Shown: piece after piece, positions 28,913-38,826 of the stretch | Layout: each line of letters starts with the position of its first letter | Numbering within the stretch: the first letter of the stretch is position 1 | NCBI RefSeq assembly: GCF_000963945.1 | Contig: NZ_BAMW01000030.1 | Span: 1 to 64,000 of the forward strand | Direction of reading: 5' to 3' | DNA: 64,000 bases | Source of the DNA: Acetobacter indonesiensis | GTDB lineage: Bacteria > Pseudomonadota > Alphaproteobacteria > Acetobacterales > Acetobacteraceae | Notes under the pieces: model-generated | What the model was told of the DNA's origin: nothing | The model's input: the letters and a program-made list of their open reading frames with translations, nothing else | Databases searched by the model: none | Made by a program: the position numbers and the translations under genes

Positions 28913-30379
28913 ATGTCTGACCCCGAAACTCTTTTCACCCGTTTTGCTGAAAACCTGCGTGGCGATGACTGTGTTGCCCGGTTGAGCAAGGATGTTATTG
29001 GGGATGATGTTTCAATTTCTGGCCCGTTTGGTGTCAGGGCGCTGGTGTATGCAGACTATGTTGCGTCTGGTCGGGCCTTAGGGGTTATTGAACAAACTAT
29101 CGCGACGGATGTTCTGCCGTATTACGCCAACAGCCATACGGAAGCATCCTTCTGCGGGCAGGTGATGAATCGCCTGCGTCTGTCTGCCCGGCAGACGATT
29201 GCCCGTCTGTGCGGGGCCGAGCACGGATATGCGGTTATTTTTGCAGGAAATGGGGCAACGGCAGGGCTTAACCGTCTGGTGCATCTTCTGGGTGTGACTG
29301 ATGCGGTCAAGGCAGGGCAGAAGCCGCTGGTTCTGATCGGGCCATATGAACATCATTCCAATATTCTGCCGTGGCGCGAAAGTGGTGCAGAAATTGTTGA
29401 AATTCAGGAAGCTGAAAAAGGCGGCCCGGATTTGCAGCAACTGGAAGCCTGTCTGGCCAAAGCTGATCCAACACGTCTGAAAATCGGGGCCTTTTCAGCA
29501 GCATCCAATGTCACGGGAATTGTCACAGATGCGGATGCTGTTACAAAAATTCTGAAAACATATGGCGCAAAATCTGTCTGGGACTATGCTGGTGGCGGCC
29601 CCTATCTGCCAATTGATATGAAAGCCGGAACTCCATACGAAAAAGACGCTGTTGTCGTTTCTACGCATAAATTCATCGGCGGTCCGGGCGCGTCCGGTGT
29701 GCTGATTGTGCGCGAAGCCGCGGTAGAAACCCAATGCCCCACGCTGCCAGGTGGTGGCACAGTCAAATTCGTCTCTCCTTGGGGGCATGATTACTCACAC
29801 AGTGTTGTGGCGCGTGAGGAAGCAGGCACGCCGGATGTTGTCGGGAATATTCGTGCCGCCCTGTGCTTTTTGGTAAAAGACGCCATAGGCAATGCCTATA
29901 TGGCAAACCGTAATGCCGCATTGTATCAGCGCGCCTATGCAAGCTGGCATACCAACCCCCATTTACAGATTTTAGGAAATGCAGGCGCAGATCAACATCT
30001 GCCTATTTTCTCCTTTCGGGTGAAAGACGAAACCGGGCGATTGGTTCACCATCAGCTTTTCACGCGTATGCTGTCAGACATGTATGGTATTCAGGCGCGT
30101 GGGGGCTGCGCCTGCGCTGGGCCATATGCCCACAGATTGCTGGGAATAGAAGAAGAACAGTCGCAGGCATTGCATCAGGCCATTCAGGCCGGGCAGGAAC
30201 TGGAAAAACCGGGCTGGGTCCGCCTGAATTTCAGCGTCCTTATGGATGATGCCAAAGTAGACTATATTCTGAACGCCGTTAATCAGTTGGCCTATCAGGC
30301 AGGTAGTCTGGCAGCGACATATGGGTGTGATGCTGCAACAGCCCGTTTTCGCTATCAGACACCCATTGCGGCTGAATAG
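28913..30379 (+). CDS. Class V aminotransferase, cysteine-desulfurase/selenocysteine-lyase-like
   Basis: A 488-residue PLP enzyme. The PLP lysine is in VVVSTHKFIGGPGASGVLI near residue 248, and a Cys-bearing active-loop-like motif GGCACAGPYAHRLLG lies near 397. That combination resembles group II cysteine desulfurases and selenocysteine lyases, although it is longer than SufS (about 406 residues). It may release sulfur from cysteine or act on a related amino acid. It is divergent from an Lrp regulator and is followed 170 bp downstream by a SulP transporter on the same strand. PLP fold is sure; desulfurase activity is inferred. Confidence 0.82.
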   Translation: MSDPETLFTRFAENLRGDDCVARLSKDVIGDDVSISGPFGVRALVYADYVASGRALGVIEQTIATDVLPYYANSHTEASFCGQVMNRLRLSARQTIARLCGAEHGYAVIFAGNGATAGLNRLVHLLGVTDAVKAGQKPLVLIGPYEHHSNILPWRESGAEIVEIQEAEKGGPDLQQLEACLAKADPTRLKIGAFSAASNVTGIVTDADAVTKILKTYGAKSVWDYAGGGPYLPIDMKAGTPYEKDAVVVSTHKFIGGPGASGVLIVREAAVETQCPTLPGGGTVKFVSPWGHDYSHSVVAREEAGTPDVVGNIRAALCFLVKDAIGNAYMANRNAALYQRAYASWHTNPHLQILGNAGADQHLPIFSFRVKDETGRLVHHQLFTRMLSDMYGIQARGGCACAGPYAHRLLGIEEEQSQALHQAIQAGQELEKPGWVRLNFSVLMDDAKVDYILNAVNQLAYQAGSLAATYGCDAATARFRYQTPIAAE

Positions 30380-30546
30380 GGGCATCCCCTCTCTGCGGGG
30401 GTTATGGCAACGCTTTTGATCCCACGTCAGGACAAAGAGCATTGCGTCATTTTTTGATGTGTGTTTGCCCACCCTAAAGGTGACGAAAAGCCAGAATAGC
30501 GCCACAACCATCCTGATACGTAGCAGCATGAAGGTGGTTGAGAGCA

Positions 30547-32226
30547 ATGTGGGGCACAGTACGCCAATGGAGTAGCCGATTTCGCAGTCAGGATAGCCTG
30601 AAGGGCTGGCTGCGTGACGGGCTTGCAGGTTTTTCACTGGCGTCGATGAACATTCCACAGGTGCTGGGGTATGCCCGTATTGCAGGGATGCCAGCCGTTA
30701 CGGGGTTATATACGGTCCTTTTACCGCTTGTTGCGTTTGCGGCCTTTGGATCTTCCCGCCATCTTGTTGTCGCGGCTGATTCCGCAACAGCGGCTATTTT
30801 TTCCAGTGCTCTTTCCACAATGGCCCTTTCGGGCAGTGCGCATTATATGGCGCTGGTCAGTATGGTGGCCCTCCTAAGTGCCGGGTTTCTGTTGGTTGCC
30901 CGCCTGTTCCGCCTCGGTTTTCTGGCTGACTTCCTTTCGCGCACCGTGTTGGTAGGCTTTATGGCCGGGGTCGGTGTACAGGTTGGGGTGGTTATGGCGT
31001 TTGATATGCTGGGCCTGACCCCGCATAGCCACCATCCGCTCTATCAGGCTCTGGAACTTCTAGAGCATCTGCCAGACGCAGTGCCTTTGGCTGTGTTGGT
31101 TTCCATTTTTGTCAGTGTGGCGCTGGCGTGTGGTAATCGCTTTCTGCCCCATTACCCTTGGGCGCTGGTCGCTGTGGTGGGAAGCATCAGCGCAAGCTGG
31201 CTGGCAGACGGACATGCACACCATCTGGCTCTTGTTGGGCCTGTGGCGGGTGGTCTGCCAGCTTTTTTCCTTCCATGGGTTGGATGGGACGAACTTCTGG
31301 CTTTGCTGCCTGTCGCAACGTCCTGTGTTTTTGTAATGATTGCGCAAAGTGCGGCAACAGCCCGTGCAGCAGCGAACCAGTTTGATGAAACGGTTGACGA
31401 AAATTCAGACATTCTGGGGTTAAGTGCAGCAAACGCGGTTGCTGCTTTTAGCGGGTCTTTTGCTGTTAACGGCAGCCCAACCCAGACGGCTATGGCAATC
31501 CGGGCTGGTGCGACAAGTCAGCGCGCCCAACTGATGTTTGCGTTCGTGACGTTCTGTGTGTTGCTGTTTTTTACAAAACCCTTGCAGTTTCTACCACGCT
31601 GCGTTCTGGGCGCTATCGTTTTCAATGTTGCCATCGGCATGATTCAGATACGAGCCTTGCAGCGGATCAAACAGGAAAGCCCGGGAGAATTTGGTCTGGC
31701 TATGATTACAGCCGCAACTGTTGTGGGGTTGGGGGTTGAGCAAGGTATTTTCATTGCCATTGCTCTGTCCCTTTTTCGGCATGTGCGGCACAGCTACATG
31801 CCGCACAGCATGGTTTTGAAAGAAGACGCAGCGACAGGCGCATTGGAAGCCCAACCCGTGACGGTAAATGCCTTATCTGAAACCGGTTTGGTTATTTATC
31901 GATTTTGTGCTGATATTTTCTATGCAAACTGTAATCACTTTATTCAGGATTTGCGCACGTTAACATCTGATGCACAGTCACACATCAAATGCATTGTGGT
32001 TGATGCAAGTGCAATTACAGATGTTGATTATTCAGCAGCTATTGCCGTGAAAACCAGTATAGCGGAATTGCACCAAAAGGGCGTCCGCGTGATATTTGGC
32101 CGCGTTAGTTCGTATCTGAAAGCAGATATGGACCGGCACCATATTTCTGAGATTTTAGGGGAAGAAAATATCTTTCCGCAACTGCACACTGCGTTGGCGG
32201 AGGCCCGCCTTCATACCCATGGCTAG
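30547..32226 (+). CDS. SulP-family anion transporter with STAS domain
   Basis: A ~559-residue SulP transporter with about 10-12 membrane segments. The family signature is near the N-terminus: AGFSLASMNIPQVLGYARIA and GLYTVLLPLVAFAAFGSSRH. The last ~120 residues form a cytoplasmic STAS domain (YRFCADIFYANCNHFIQDL, then IVVDASAITDVDYSA). Members move sulfate, bicarbonate, chloride or dicarboxylates; no carbonic anhydrase or cys gene next to it fixes the substrate, though the desulfurase-like neighbour fits sulfate. The ATG at 30547 was preferred to a TTG three codons earlier. Confidence 0.9.
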   Translation: MWGTVRQWSSRFRSQDSLKGWLRDGLAGFSLASMNIPQVLGYARIAGMPAVTGLYTVLLPLVAFAAFGSSRHLVVAADSATAAIFSSALSTMALSGSAHYMALVSMVALLSAGFLLVARLFRLGFLADFLSRTVLVGFMAGVGVQVGVVMAFDMLGLTPHSHHPLYQALELLEHLPDAVPLAVLVSIFVSVALACGNRFLPHYPWALVAVVGSISASWLADGHAHHLALVGPVAGGLPAFFLPWVGWDELLALLPVATSCVFVMIAQSAATARAAANQFDETVDENSDILGLSAANAVAAFSGSFAVNGSPTQTAMAIRAGATSQRAQLMFAFVTFCVLLFFTKPLQFLPRCVLGAIVFNVAIGMIQIRALQRIKQESPGEFGLAMITAATVVGLGVEQGIFIAIALSLFRHVRHSYMPHSMVLKEDAATGALEAQPVTVNALSETGLVIYRFCADIFYANCNHFIQDLRTLTSDAQSHIKCIVVDASAITDVDYSAAIAVKTSIAELHQKGVRVIFGRVSSYLKADMDRHHISEILGEENIFPQLHTALAEARLHTHG

Positions 32227-32337
32227 GACAGGATATGAAGGCGGAAGCTTGTGAGGCTTGTTTTGTCAGAACGCTGCTATCTTACGGGAAAAACTTGCGT
32301 CCGAAAAGATATGCAATGCAATAAAATGCAAGATAAA

Positions 32338-32364
32338 CAAAAGGAATAAACAAAATGATTCCTT
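32338..32364 (-). terminator. Probable terminator of the cyd operon
   Basis: On the minus strand AAGGAAT pairs with ATTCCTT around a 10-nt loop, followed by TTGTTT, 19 bp after the stop of the small CydX-like gene. The stem is short, so confidence is moderate. Confidence 0.5.
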
Positions 32365-32382
32365 CAAGATCACCCATCATGA

Positions 32383-32574
32383 TTACACCTCATTATCTGG
32401 AGAAGAGTCCAATTGTGAATCAAGCAGAATGGCACCGGCACCAGAGATCAGAATAATCATCACCGTGCCGATAACCCATGCGAAGTACCATGGGCCCTGA
32501 TCACCAACAAAAACGGCAAACAGCAGAGAAACAACAAGAACGATTGCCAGACCGGCCATGCGGAAGAGAGACAT
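32383..32574 (-). CDS. cydX: CydX-like small subunit of cytochrome bd oxidase, with extra N-terminal helix
   Basis: A 63-residue membrane protein directly after cydB. Residues about 28-50 (GPWYFAWVIGTVMIILIS) match the WYFAWILG core of E. coli CydX, a 37-residue subunit that stabilises the haem centres of cytochrome bd. Unlike CydX it has another hydrophobic segment first (MAGLAIVLVVSLLFAVFV), so two membrane helices are predicted. The ATG at 32574 has an AAGGAG ribosome site 6 bp upstream and lies 12 bp after the cydB stop; an earlier in-frame start at 32589 overlaps cydB and is less likely. The assignment rests on motif plus position. Confidence 0.75.
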   Translation of the reverse strand: MSLFRMAGLAIVLVVSLLFAVFVGDQGPWYFAWVIGTVMIILISGAGAILLDSQLDSSPDNEV

Positions 32575-32585
32575 GGTGTGCTCCT

Positions 32586-33725
32586 TCAATAGCTATGGGA
32601 GTCATGGATGATATCAGCAGTGCGCACTTTGCCGCGCATGACATAATAGCACCATGATGTGTAACACAGGATAAGCGGCACAAAGATAAGTGCGACAACC
32701 AGCATGCAAGACAAACCATAGGCGCTGGCTGTGCTGTTCCAGATTGTCAGGCTCTGGTTTGGTGCTGTGGTCGATGGCATCAGGAACGGGAACATGGCTG
32801 CCCCGACAGTGCCAATAGTACCAATCCAAGACCCAAGGCCGACCCACCATGCCAGACCGCCGTTGTGTGCACGGACAGCCAAAACACCAAGAACCATGCA
32901 GGCAAAGCCCAGAACAGGCAGCAACCACAAAGCGGGGTGTACTGCGTAATTATGCAGCCACGCACCAGCGATTTGCGCAACCTCTTGCCCGTGCAGAGGG
33001 TTTGCAGGCATGGCTGGGTCAACCGGGGCTGTTAGCACAAACCCCTTCATACGGCTGATGAACAGACCGCCCACGGCAAACAGAATGATAGCCAGAATAC
33101 CACCACGCTGTGCGTAGGTGCGGGCGCGGCCGTAAATCGGGTCTTCAGACCGAATCATCAGCATAACGCCGCCCTGATAGACACTCAGCGAAACTGACAT
33201 CAGGCCGCACAGGATAACAAACGGGTTCAACAGGTAGGAGAAGAAAGAACTATCCTGATAATACTGGCCGTTCCAACCAAAATGGTAACCAACACCTTCC
33301 AGAATATTCCCGAATGCTGCGCCGTAAATAAACATAGGCAGAAATCCGGAAATCAGGAACACCCAGTCCCAACTGGCACGCCAAAGCTTGCTGTCTGCCT
33401 TTGACCGATATTCAAAGGCCACCGGGCGCAAGATCATGCTGAATAGCAGCAGAATCATGACAACATAAAAAACAGAAAAGGACGTAGCATACAGGGTGGG
33501 GAAAGCGGCAAAAATTGCGCCGCCACCAAGAATAAACCAGACTTGATTGCCATCCCAATGTGGGCCGATAATGTTCAGCGCGGTGCGGCGCTCACCATCA
33601 TTGCGGCCAACAAAGCGCAGCAGGGTGCCAACACCCATATCCATCCCGACCATCAGGCCCAGGCCAATGAACAGCACGCACAGCAGTGCCGCCCATATCA
33701 GTTTAAGAATTGCGTAAAGTTCCAT
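32586..33725 (-). CDS. cydB: Cytochrome bd ubiquinol oxidase subunit II
   Basis: A 379-residue CydB with about eight or nine membrane segments. It starts MELYAILKLIWAALLCVLFI and shows FVGRNDGERRTALNIIGPHWDGNQVWFI, here quoted in part, which is the family pattern; KDRVF-like cofactor residues are not assigned. CydB pairs with CydA in the inner membrane, and the complex reduces O2 to water with electrons from quinol. It follows cydA by 25 bp. Confidence 0.95.
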   Translation of the reverse strand: MELYAILKLIWAALLCVLFIGLGLMVGMDMGVGTLLRFVGRNDGERRTALNIIGPHWDGNQVWFILGGGAIFAAFPTLYATSFSVFYVVMILLLFSMILRPVAFEYRSKADSKLWRASWDWVFLISGFLPMFIYGAAFGNILEGVGYHFGWNGQYYQDSSFFSYLLNPFVILCGLMSVSLSVYQGGVMLMIRSEDPIYGRARTYAQRGGILAIILFAVGGLFISRMKGFVLTAPVDPAMPANPLHGQEVAQIAGAWLHNYAVHPALWLLPVLGFACMVLGVLAVRAHNGGLAWWVGLGSWIGTIGTVGAAMFPFLMPSTTAPNQSLTIWNSTASAYGLSCMLVVALIFVPLILCYTSWCYYVMRGKVRTADIIHDSHSY

Positions 33726-33750
33726 AACAGGAGCTTCCTTTCACCAACCG

Positions 33751-35367
33751 TTAGTGGGCTGCGGACGGAGTGGACGAAACAGCCGTCAGATGCGGATGCT
33801 GCGTCGCGTCATCATGCGGGGCATCGTGCGCTTCTGGTCCAAGCCGAGCGAATTTGAACATCAGATAAAGTTCGGCGGCGATGAAGATGCTGTAAAGCAG
33901 CGTAAACCCGGCCAGCGAAAACACCATGTAAGAAACGCTATGTGTAGAAGACGACAGGAAGGTTGGCAGCTTGTTAAACACTGTCCATGGCTGGCGGCCT
34001 GCTTCAGCGGTAATCCATCCAAATTCGGTTGCCAGAATGGGTAGCGGAATTGACCACAGGCATAGACGCAGCAACAGTTTGTTGCGTTCAAGCTTGTTTT
34101 TCAGGCTGACGTAGGACGAAATGGCAAACAGCGCAAAGAAATAAAGGGCCAGAAACACCATCAGACGGAATGCCCAGAATGTTACGAAAACATTGGGAAG
34201 AATGTCAGGTTTTGTTTCTTCAATAACCTTAGGTAGTGCTTCGGCCGAGATATTGGTCACGTCCTGATTCGGTGCGTGGCGCGTCGCCAGAAAGCCGTAA
34301 CCCATATCCTCTTCATGGGCGCGGAAAATATCCAGATCCGCCTGTTGGTGGGTTTCACCATATCGACGAAGTGCGGAAACGGCTTCAATACCAGACTGAA
34401 TACGGGGGCCAGCAGCATCTTCCAGTTCATGCAGCCCTGTGATGGGGGTATTGAAATCATGTGCAATCAGCGGCGTCAGAACAAAGGGAACACCAATTTC
34501 GAAATGGTTTTCCTGTTTGGCGTCATCAGGTAGCGCAGCCAGAATCCATGGTTCGTAAGGTGGTTTGCTGGTGTGCCACAGGCCTTCAATGGCAGCAATT
34601 TTGGTTGGCTGTTTTTCATAATCCATACGGCCCAGAACGTCACCAAGTGTAATGACGGCTACTGTTGAAATAATACCGAACAGCGCAGCCATACGGAAGG
34701 AGCGTGCTGCAAACTGCTTGTGTTGGCCGCGTAGAAGATAAAACGCGCTGATCCCCATGACAAAGAGCGCCGCAGAGACATATCCGGCAACAGACGTGTG
34801 CACGAATTTAGATTGCGCATCGGGGTTGAAGATAACATGCACGAAGCTGTCAAACTGCATGCGCATGGTCTCTGGGTCAAAGTGACCACCTTCCGGCACG
34901 TTCATGCTGGCGTTGGCAATCAAAATCCACAACGCAGACAGGTTAGACCCCAGTGCCACCAGATAGGTAATGGCAAGATGCGCCTGCTTGCTCAGACGGT
35001 CCCAGCCAAAGAACATGAGACCGACAAAGGTTGATTCCATAAAGAAGGCCATCAGACCTTCAATAGCCAGTGGCGTGCCAAACATATCCCCAAAGAAGCG
35101 GGAATACATGGACCAGTTGGTGCCAAATTCAAATTCCATGGTCAGGCCGGTGGCGACACCAATGGCAAAATTGATGCCAAACAGCTTGCCCCAGAACTGG
35201 GCCATTTCTTTGTAAATCTTGCGGCCGGTGACAACATACACTGTCTCCATCGCCGCCAACATGAAGGTTAGCCCCAGTGTGAGAGGCACAAACATGAAGT
35301 GATACAGTGCGGTTAGTGCAAACTGGAAACGCGAAAGATCAACAACCGTAGGGTTGATAATATCCAT
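33751..35367 (-). CDS. cydA: Cytochrome bd ubiquinol oxidase subunit I
   Basis: A 538-residue CydA. DLSRFQFALTALYHFMFVPL holds the haem b595 His, and GTNWSMYSRFFGDMFGTPLA and MAFFMESTFVGLMFFGWDRL are close to E. coli CydA. The periplasmic quinol-binding loop is long, from about 255 to 380 and including KIAAIEGLW, so this is the canonical long-Q-loop oxidase and not the short-loop cyanide-insensitive CioA type known from acetic acid bacteria. The ATG at 35367 was preferred to a TTG two codons upstream because it matches the MLDIVELSR-type start of E. coli CydA. Third gene of the operon. Confidence 0.95.
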   Translation of the reverse strand: MDIINPTVVDLSRFQFALTALYHFMFVPLTLGLTFMLAAMETVYVVTGRKIYKEMAQFWGKLFGINFAIGVATGLTMEFEFGTNWSMYSRFFGDMFGTPLAIEGLMAFFMESTFVGLMFFGWDRLSKQAHLAITYLVALGSNLSALWILIANASMNVPEGGHFDPETMRMQFDSFVHVIFNPDAQSKFVHTSVAGYVSAALFVMGISAFYLLRGQHKQFAARSFRMAALFGIISTVAVITLGDVLGRMDYEKQPTKIAAIEGLWHTSKPPYEPWILAALPDDAKQENHFEIGVPFVLTPLIAHDFNTPITGLHELEDAAGPRIQSGIEAVSALRRYGETHQQADLDIFRAHEEDMGYGFLATRHAPNQDVTNISAEALPKVIEETKPDILPNVFVTFWAFRLMVFLALYFFALFAISSYVSLKNKLERNKLLLRLCLWSIPLPILATEFGWITAEAGRQPWTVFNKLPTFLSSSTHSVSYMVFSLAGFTLLYSIFIAAELYLMFKFARLGPEAHDAPHDDATQHPHLTAVSSTPSAAH

Positions 35368-35415
35368 TTTCAAAGCCCTTGAATGAAGAAAAACGTAGAA
35401 AGCGTAAGAGCTATG

Positions 35416-37107
35416 TCATGGGCAGGCCTCCTCTGCGGGGCAGAAGGTCCCGTTTTTTATTTCAATGGCTCTGTCCATAAACGGCAGCACGGCGCGTCTA
35501 TGCGTAATGCACAGTAAAGTGGCATCTGGTCGCGCCTGTAACAGGCTTTCCATCAGAGCATTTTCTGTTGCGGCATCCAGCCCTTCTGTTGGCTCATCCA
35601 GAATAAGCCACGGCGTGTTCCGTAGAAGAGCCTGTGCGATGGTCAGGCGTTTTGCCTGACCGCCAGAAAGCCGAAGCCCATCATCGCCAATCAGTGTGTC
35701 CAACCCGTACTCGGTCTGTTCAAGGACTGTATCGAGCAGAGCGATACGGAGCACAGTTTGCATGTCTCCTTCTGTCGCTGCGGGATTTGCCAGAAGCAGG
35801 TTGTCGCGCACTGTGCCATTGAACAGGTGAAACCCCTGTGCGGCGACACTGATTGTCTGTGCCAATGTTTCGGCCTGAAAACTGCGAATATCTGTTCCAG
35901 CGAAAGAGATGCTGCCAGTTTCATATGGGTAAAAACGAAACAAGAGAGTGATCAGACTACTTTTTCCGCTGCCTGACGGGCCAATCAATGCAACACGTTC
36001 GCCTTGCGTGATGGTAAGGCTGGCATGTTCTAAAACCGGCTGAGTGGTGTTGGGATACCGGAAAGAGACATCATGCAGCATCAGGTCGAACGACTGCTGG
36101 ATATCTGGCGTCTGTGTTGGCGCAGGAACCAGAGCGGGTGTTGAACAGGCGGTGTCCAGTCGTGTGGCAGCCATACGGGTACGGCCCAAAGTCTGCCGCG
36201 CAGCGGGGAGAGACATCAGGACGTCAAAAGCGGCAAGGCAGCCAAGCACCAGCATGGGCACTTCAGGCAGGGACAGGTGATGGGCCTGAAAAGCCTGTAC
36301 TGCACAGACCAGAACCAGCAGCGTTGTCAGCGTCGTGCAGAAGGTCAAGATACTGCGCGCAGCACTTTCTATGGCTGCCAGCTTCCGTTGTATGGCTGCA
36401 ATCGAAAGCTGCTTTTCTGCAATGGCGATTTCCTGACGGTTGGCTGCCCCCAGTGAAAGATACTCCCCGACAGACTGAAGGGTTTCTGCCAAATCAGCCT
36501 GCAACGTGCCACGCTGTGCTGCGAGTTGTGCCAGTAGTCGATCAGATGCAAGCCCGACCAGAAAGGGAACACCGACACCACACACCAGAAGCGCAAGGCC
36601 CAGCCACCATGCCGCACTTGGCAGAAATATCGCCATAATGAGAACAAACAGGCTGCCACAGACTGCCGCCCGCACAAAAGGCAGAACCGTGTCCGTGTAG
36701 TGCTGTCCCATCTGATCCGTATCAGACACAAAGCGGGAAAGTAGATCTCCGCCTCGGTGTCCTGTCAGGCCAGCGGGGGCTTGCGGTGCAAGGTGACGGT
36801 ATGTCCAGACCCGTAACTGCCCAATTACGCGCAGGGCTGCGTCGTGCGTGACAAGTCGTTCTGCGTAGCGGGCCAGAATACGCACCGTTGCGAAAAATCT
36901 TACGCCAGCCGCAGGCAACATCATGTTGAAGGTCTGTTGGGCCGCTAACCCGGCAGCACCAGCAAAGGCTGCCCCAGCCAAGAGCCACCCGGACAGAAAC
37001 AGCAGGCAAAAATTAGCCGTTGCCGCGCCACAGGCCAAGGCCAACCCAAGAAGCAGGCGACCGCGTAATGGGCGGGCAAGGGGGAGAATGGTGCGAAGGG
37101 GGCTCAT
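35416..37107 (-). CDS. cydC: Thiol reductant ABC exporter subunit CydC
   Basis: A ~563-residue half-transporter with six membrane segments and an ATPase domain. Walker A is GPSGSGKSS, the signature LSGGQAKRL and Walker B WLILDEPTEGLD. CydDC exports glutathione and cysteine to the periplasm and is needed to assemble cytochrome bd. The start was set at ATG 37107, whose ATGA overlaps the cydD stop; an upstream in-frame TTG at 37134 lies within cydD. Confidence 0.93.
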   Translation of the reverse strand: MSPLRTILPLARPLRGRLLLGLALACGAATANFCLLFLSGWLLAGAAFAGAAGLAAQQTFNMMLPAAGVRFFATVRILARYAERLVTHDAALRVIGQLRVWTYRHLAPQAPAGLTGHRGGDLLSRFVSDTDQMGQHYTDTVLPFVRAAVCGSLFVLIMAIFLPSAAWWLGLALLVCGVGVPFLVGLASDRLLAQLAAQRGTLQADLAETLQSVGEYLSLGAANRQEIAIAEKQLSIAAIQRKLAAIESAARSILTFCTTLTTLLVLVCAVQAFQAHHLSLPEVPMLVLGCLAAFDVLMSLPAARQTLGRTRMAATRLDTACSTPALVPAPTQTPDIQQSFDLMLHDVSFRYPNTTQPVLEHASLTITQGERVALIGPSGSGKSSLITLLFRFYPYETGSISFAGTDIRSFQAETLAQTISVAAQGFHLFNGTVRDNLLLANPAATEGDMQTVLRIALLDTVLEQTEYGLDTLIGDDGLRLSGGQAKRLTIAQALLRNTPWLILDEPTEGLDAATENALMESLLQARPDATLLCITHRRAVLPFMDRAIEIKNGTFCPAEEACP

Positions 37108-38786
37108 GCTGCCACGTCCTTGCTCTGGCGGCACACGGTTACTTTGCCATCTGCAACATGCAGGATCTGGTCAGCCTGTCTGATAAGGGCGTCGTCGTGG
37201 GTGGCAGCAATTACAATCCGATAGGATGCGCACTGGTGAAGCGCACGAGCCACGGCGTGTGCACTGGCGGGGTCAAGGTTGGCTGTTGGTTCGTCAAGGC
37301 ACAGCACATCAGGATTGCGCAGCAGGGCCCGTGCCAGAGCCAGACGTTTGATCTGCCCACCTGAAAGACGACTACCACGTTCCCCGACGGGCGTATTGAA
37401 ACCCTGAGGCAGAGTCTCGATAAAAGCCAGTGCATCTGCTTTTTGCGCTGCCTCACGCAGACTTTGTCTGTCAGTCTGAGGGGCTGCGATGCGCATGTTG
37501 TCGGCAACCGTGCCAAACAGCATCAGCGGGCGTTGTGGAACCCATGCCATATGGGCTTGGGGGGAGGGTACGGTGCGCCCATGACTATCGTGTGCCGTGA
37601 TGCTGCCCGACTGTACATCCAGAAAACCCAGAAGAAGACGCAGAAGAGTCGTTTTCCCAGCCCCACTTTCGCCTGTTACGGCAATGAATTGTCCCCGTTC
37701 AAAGCGGGCACAGACAGCCTGTAGAGCAGGTTCATCAGCATAGCTGGTGCAAACAGTATCGAGTGTGAGGGAAGTAATATGCGTGGCTGAAGGTTTCTCG
37801 CCATCTACAGCAATGTTCAGTTCTGGCAGAGAGGCGATTTCCGCAATGCGTGTTGCTGCTGCCGTTGCATTTTGCCGGGCATGGTAACTGGCAGAAAAAG
37901 CGCGTAACGGCATGAAATATTCTGGTGCCAGCAGTAGAACCAGAAAAGCGGAACGAAAATCTGCTGTGCCGTGCAAAAGGCGTGCCCCAAAAACCACGGC
38001 GACAAGAGCGATTGACAGGCTGGCAAAGAACTCCAGCGTTGCAGATGTCAGGAACGCCACCTGCATGACCGAAAATGTGGCCCGCCGATGGGCTTCTGCC
38101 ATGGTACGCATGCGGTCAATGCTGGCCTGTGTTTGACCAAACAGACGCAGGGTTGTCAGGCCACGAAGAGAATCCAGAAAGTTTGATCCCATGACAACAA
38201 GTTGCAGCCATTGCCTGTTCATGATGCTCTGCGCGCTGTAACCGACCAGAGCCATGAAAACCGGAATCAAGGGGCCAGTGCAGGCAAGAATGGCAAAGCT
38301 CCACCCGTCCAGATGGAAAACCACCGCCAGAATAAGCCCCGGTAAGATAACCATCATGGCGGCGCGCGGAATATACTGGGCAAAATAAGGTTCGAGCGCA
38401 GCCACCCCTTCAGTCAAAGTGGTGACAATTTGTCCGGCAGGTAGTGTGGCACACCCGATAGGCCCCACCCGGAACAAATGATGCAAAAGATCACGTTGTA
38501 CCGAGGTGCTGATGCGCAGCCCCGCTTCTGCGCCAGCCATATCAGCCAACCACTGCACCAAAAGACTACCTGCGCACAGCAAGGCAATTTCAATCAGAGC
38601 CATGTGGGCTGACGCCAGTGTGTGGCCTTTGAAAGTCAGGTTATCGACCGTTTGGGCAAGGATGATCAGTTGCAGCACAAACAGCACGGATGCTGCCCCG
38701 CCCAGAATAACGGCGGCAGCCAACCAACTTCTGGCCCGGCGGGCAAGACCTGTGGTCTGCCAGTCTGCGTGTTGTTGTGTGTGCAT
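37104..38786 (-). CDS. cydD: Thiol reductant ABC exporter subunit CydD
   Basis: A 560-residue partner of CydC, with six membrane segments, Walker [10 protein letters not shown], signature LSGGQIKRL and Walker [13 protein letters not shown]. It is the first gene of cydDCABX. In E. coli cydDC and cydAB are separate operons; the single operon here places assembly factors ahead of the enzyme. A 25-bp inverted repeat lies 41-65 bp upstream of the start and is a candidate operator. Confidence 0.93.
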   Translation of the reverse strand: MHTQQHADWQTTGLARRARSWLAAAVILGGAASVLFVLQLIILAQTVDNLTFKGHTLASAHMALIEIALLCAGSLLVQWLADMAGAEAGLRISTSVQRDLLHHLFRVGPIGCATLPAGQIVTTLTEGVAALEPYFAQYIPRAAMMVILPGLILAVVFHLDGWSFAILACTGPLIPVFMALVGYSAQSIMNRQWLQLVVMGSNFLDSLRGLTTLRLFGQTQASIDRMRTMAEAHRRATFSVMQVAFLTSATLEFFASLSIALVAVVFGARLLHGTADFRSAFLVLLLAPEYFMPLRAFSASYHARQNATAAATRIAEIASLPELNIAVDGEKPSATHITSLTLDTVCTSYADEPALQAVCARFERGQFIAVTGESGAGKTTLLRLLLGFLDVQSGSITAHDSHGRTVPSPQAHMAWVPQRPLMLFGTVADNMRIAAPQTDRQSLREAAQKADALAFIETLPQGFNTPVGERGSRLSGGQIKRLALARALLRNPDVLCLDEPTANLDPASAHAVARALHQCASYRIVIAATHDDALIRQADQILHVADGKVTVCRQSKDVAA

Positions 38787-38826
38787 GCGGGGTGCCTGAT
38801 CGAAATGAGACTCTGGTGAAGAACTA

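Noticed and set aside
32258..32500. 80-codon frame on the plus strand downstream of the SulP gene
   Set aside because: Overlaps the CydX-like gene on the other strand, Lys/Asn-rich from AT-rich DNA, no ribosome site.
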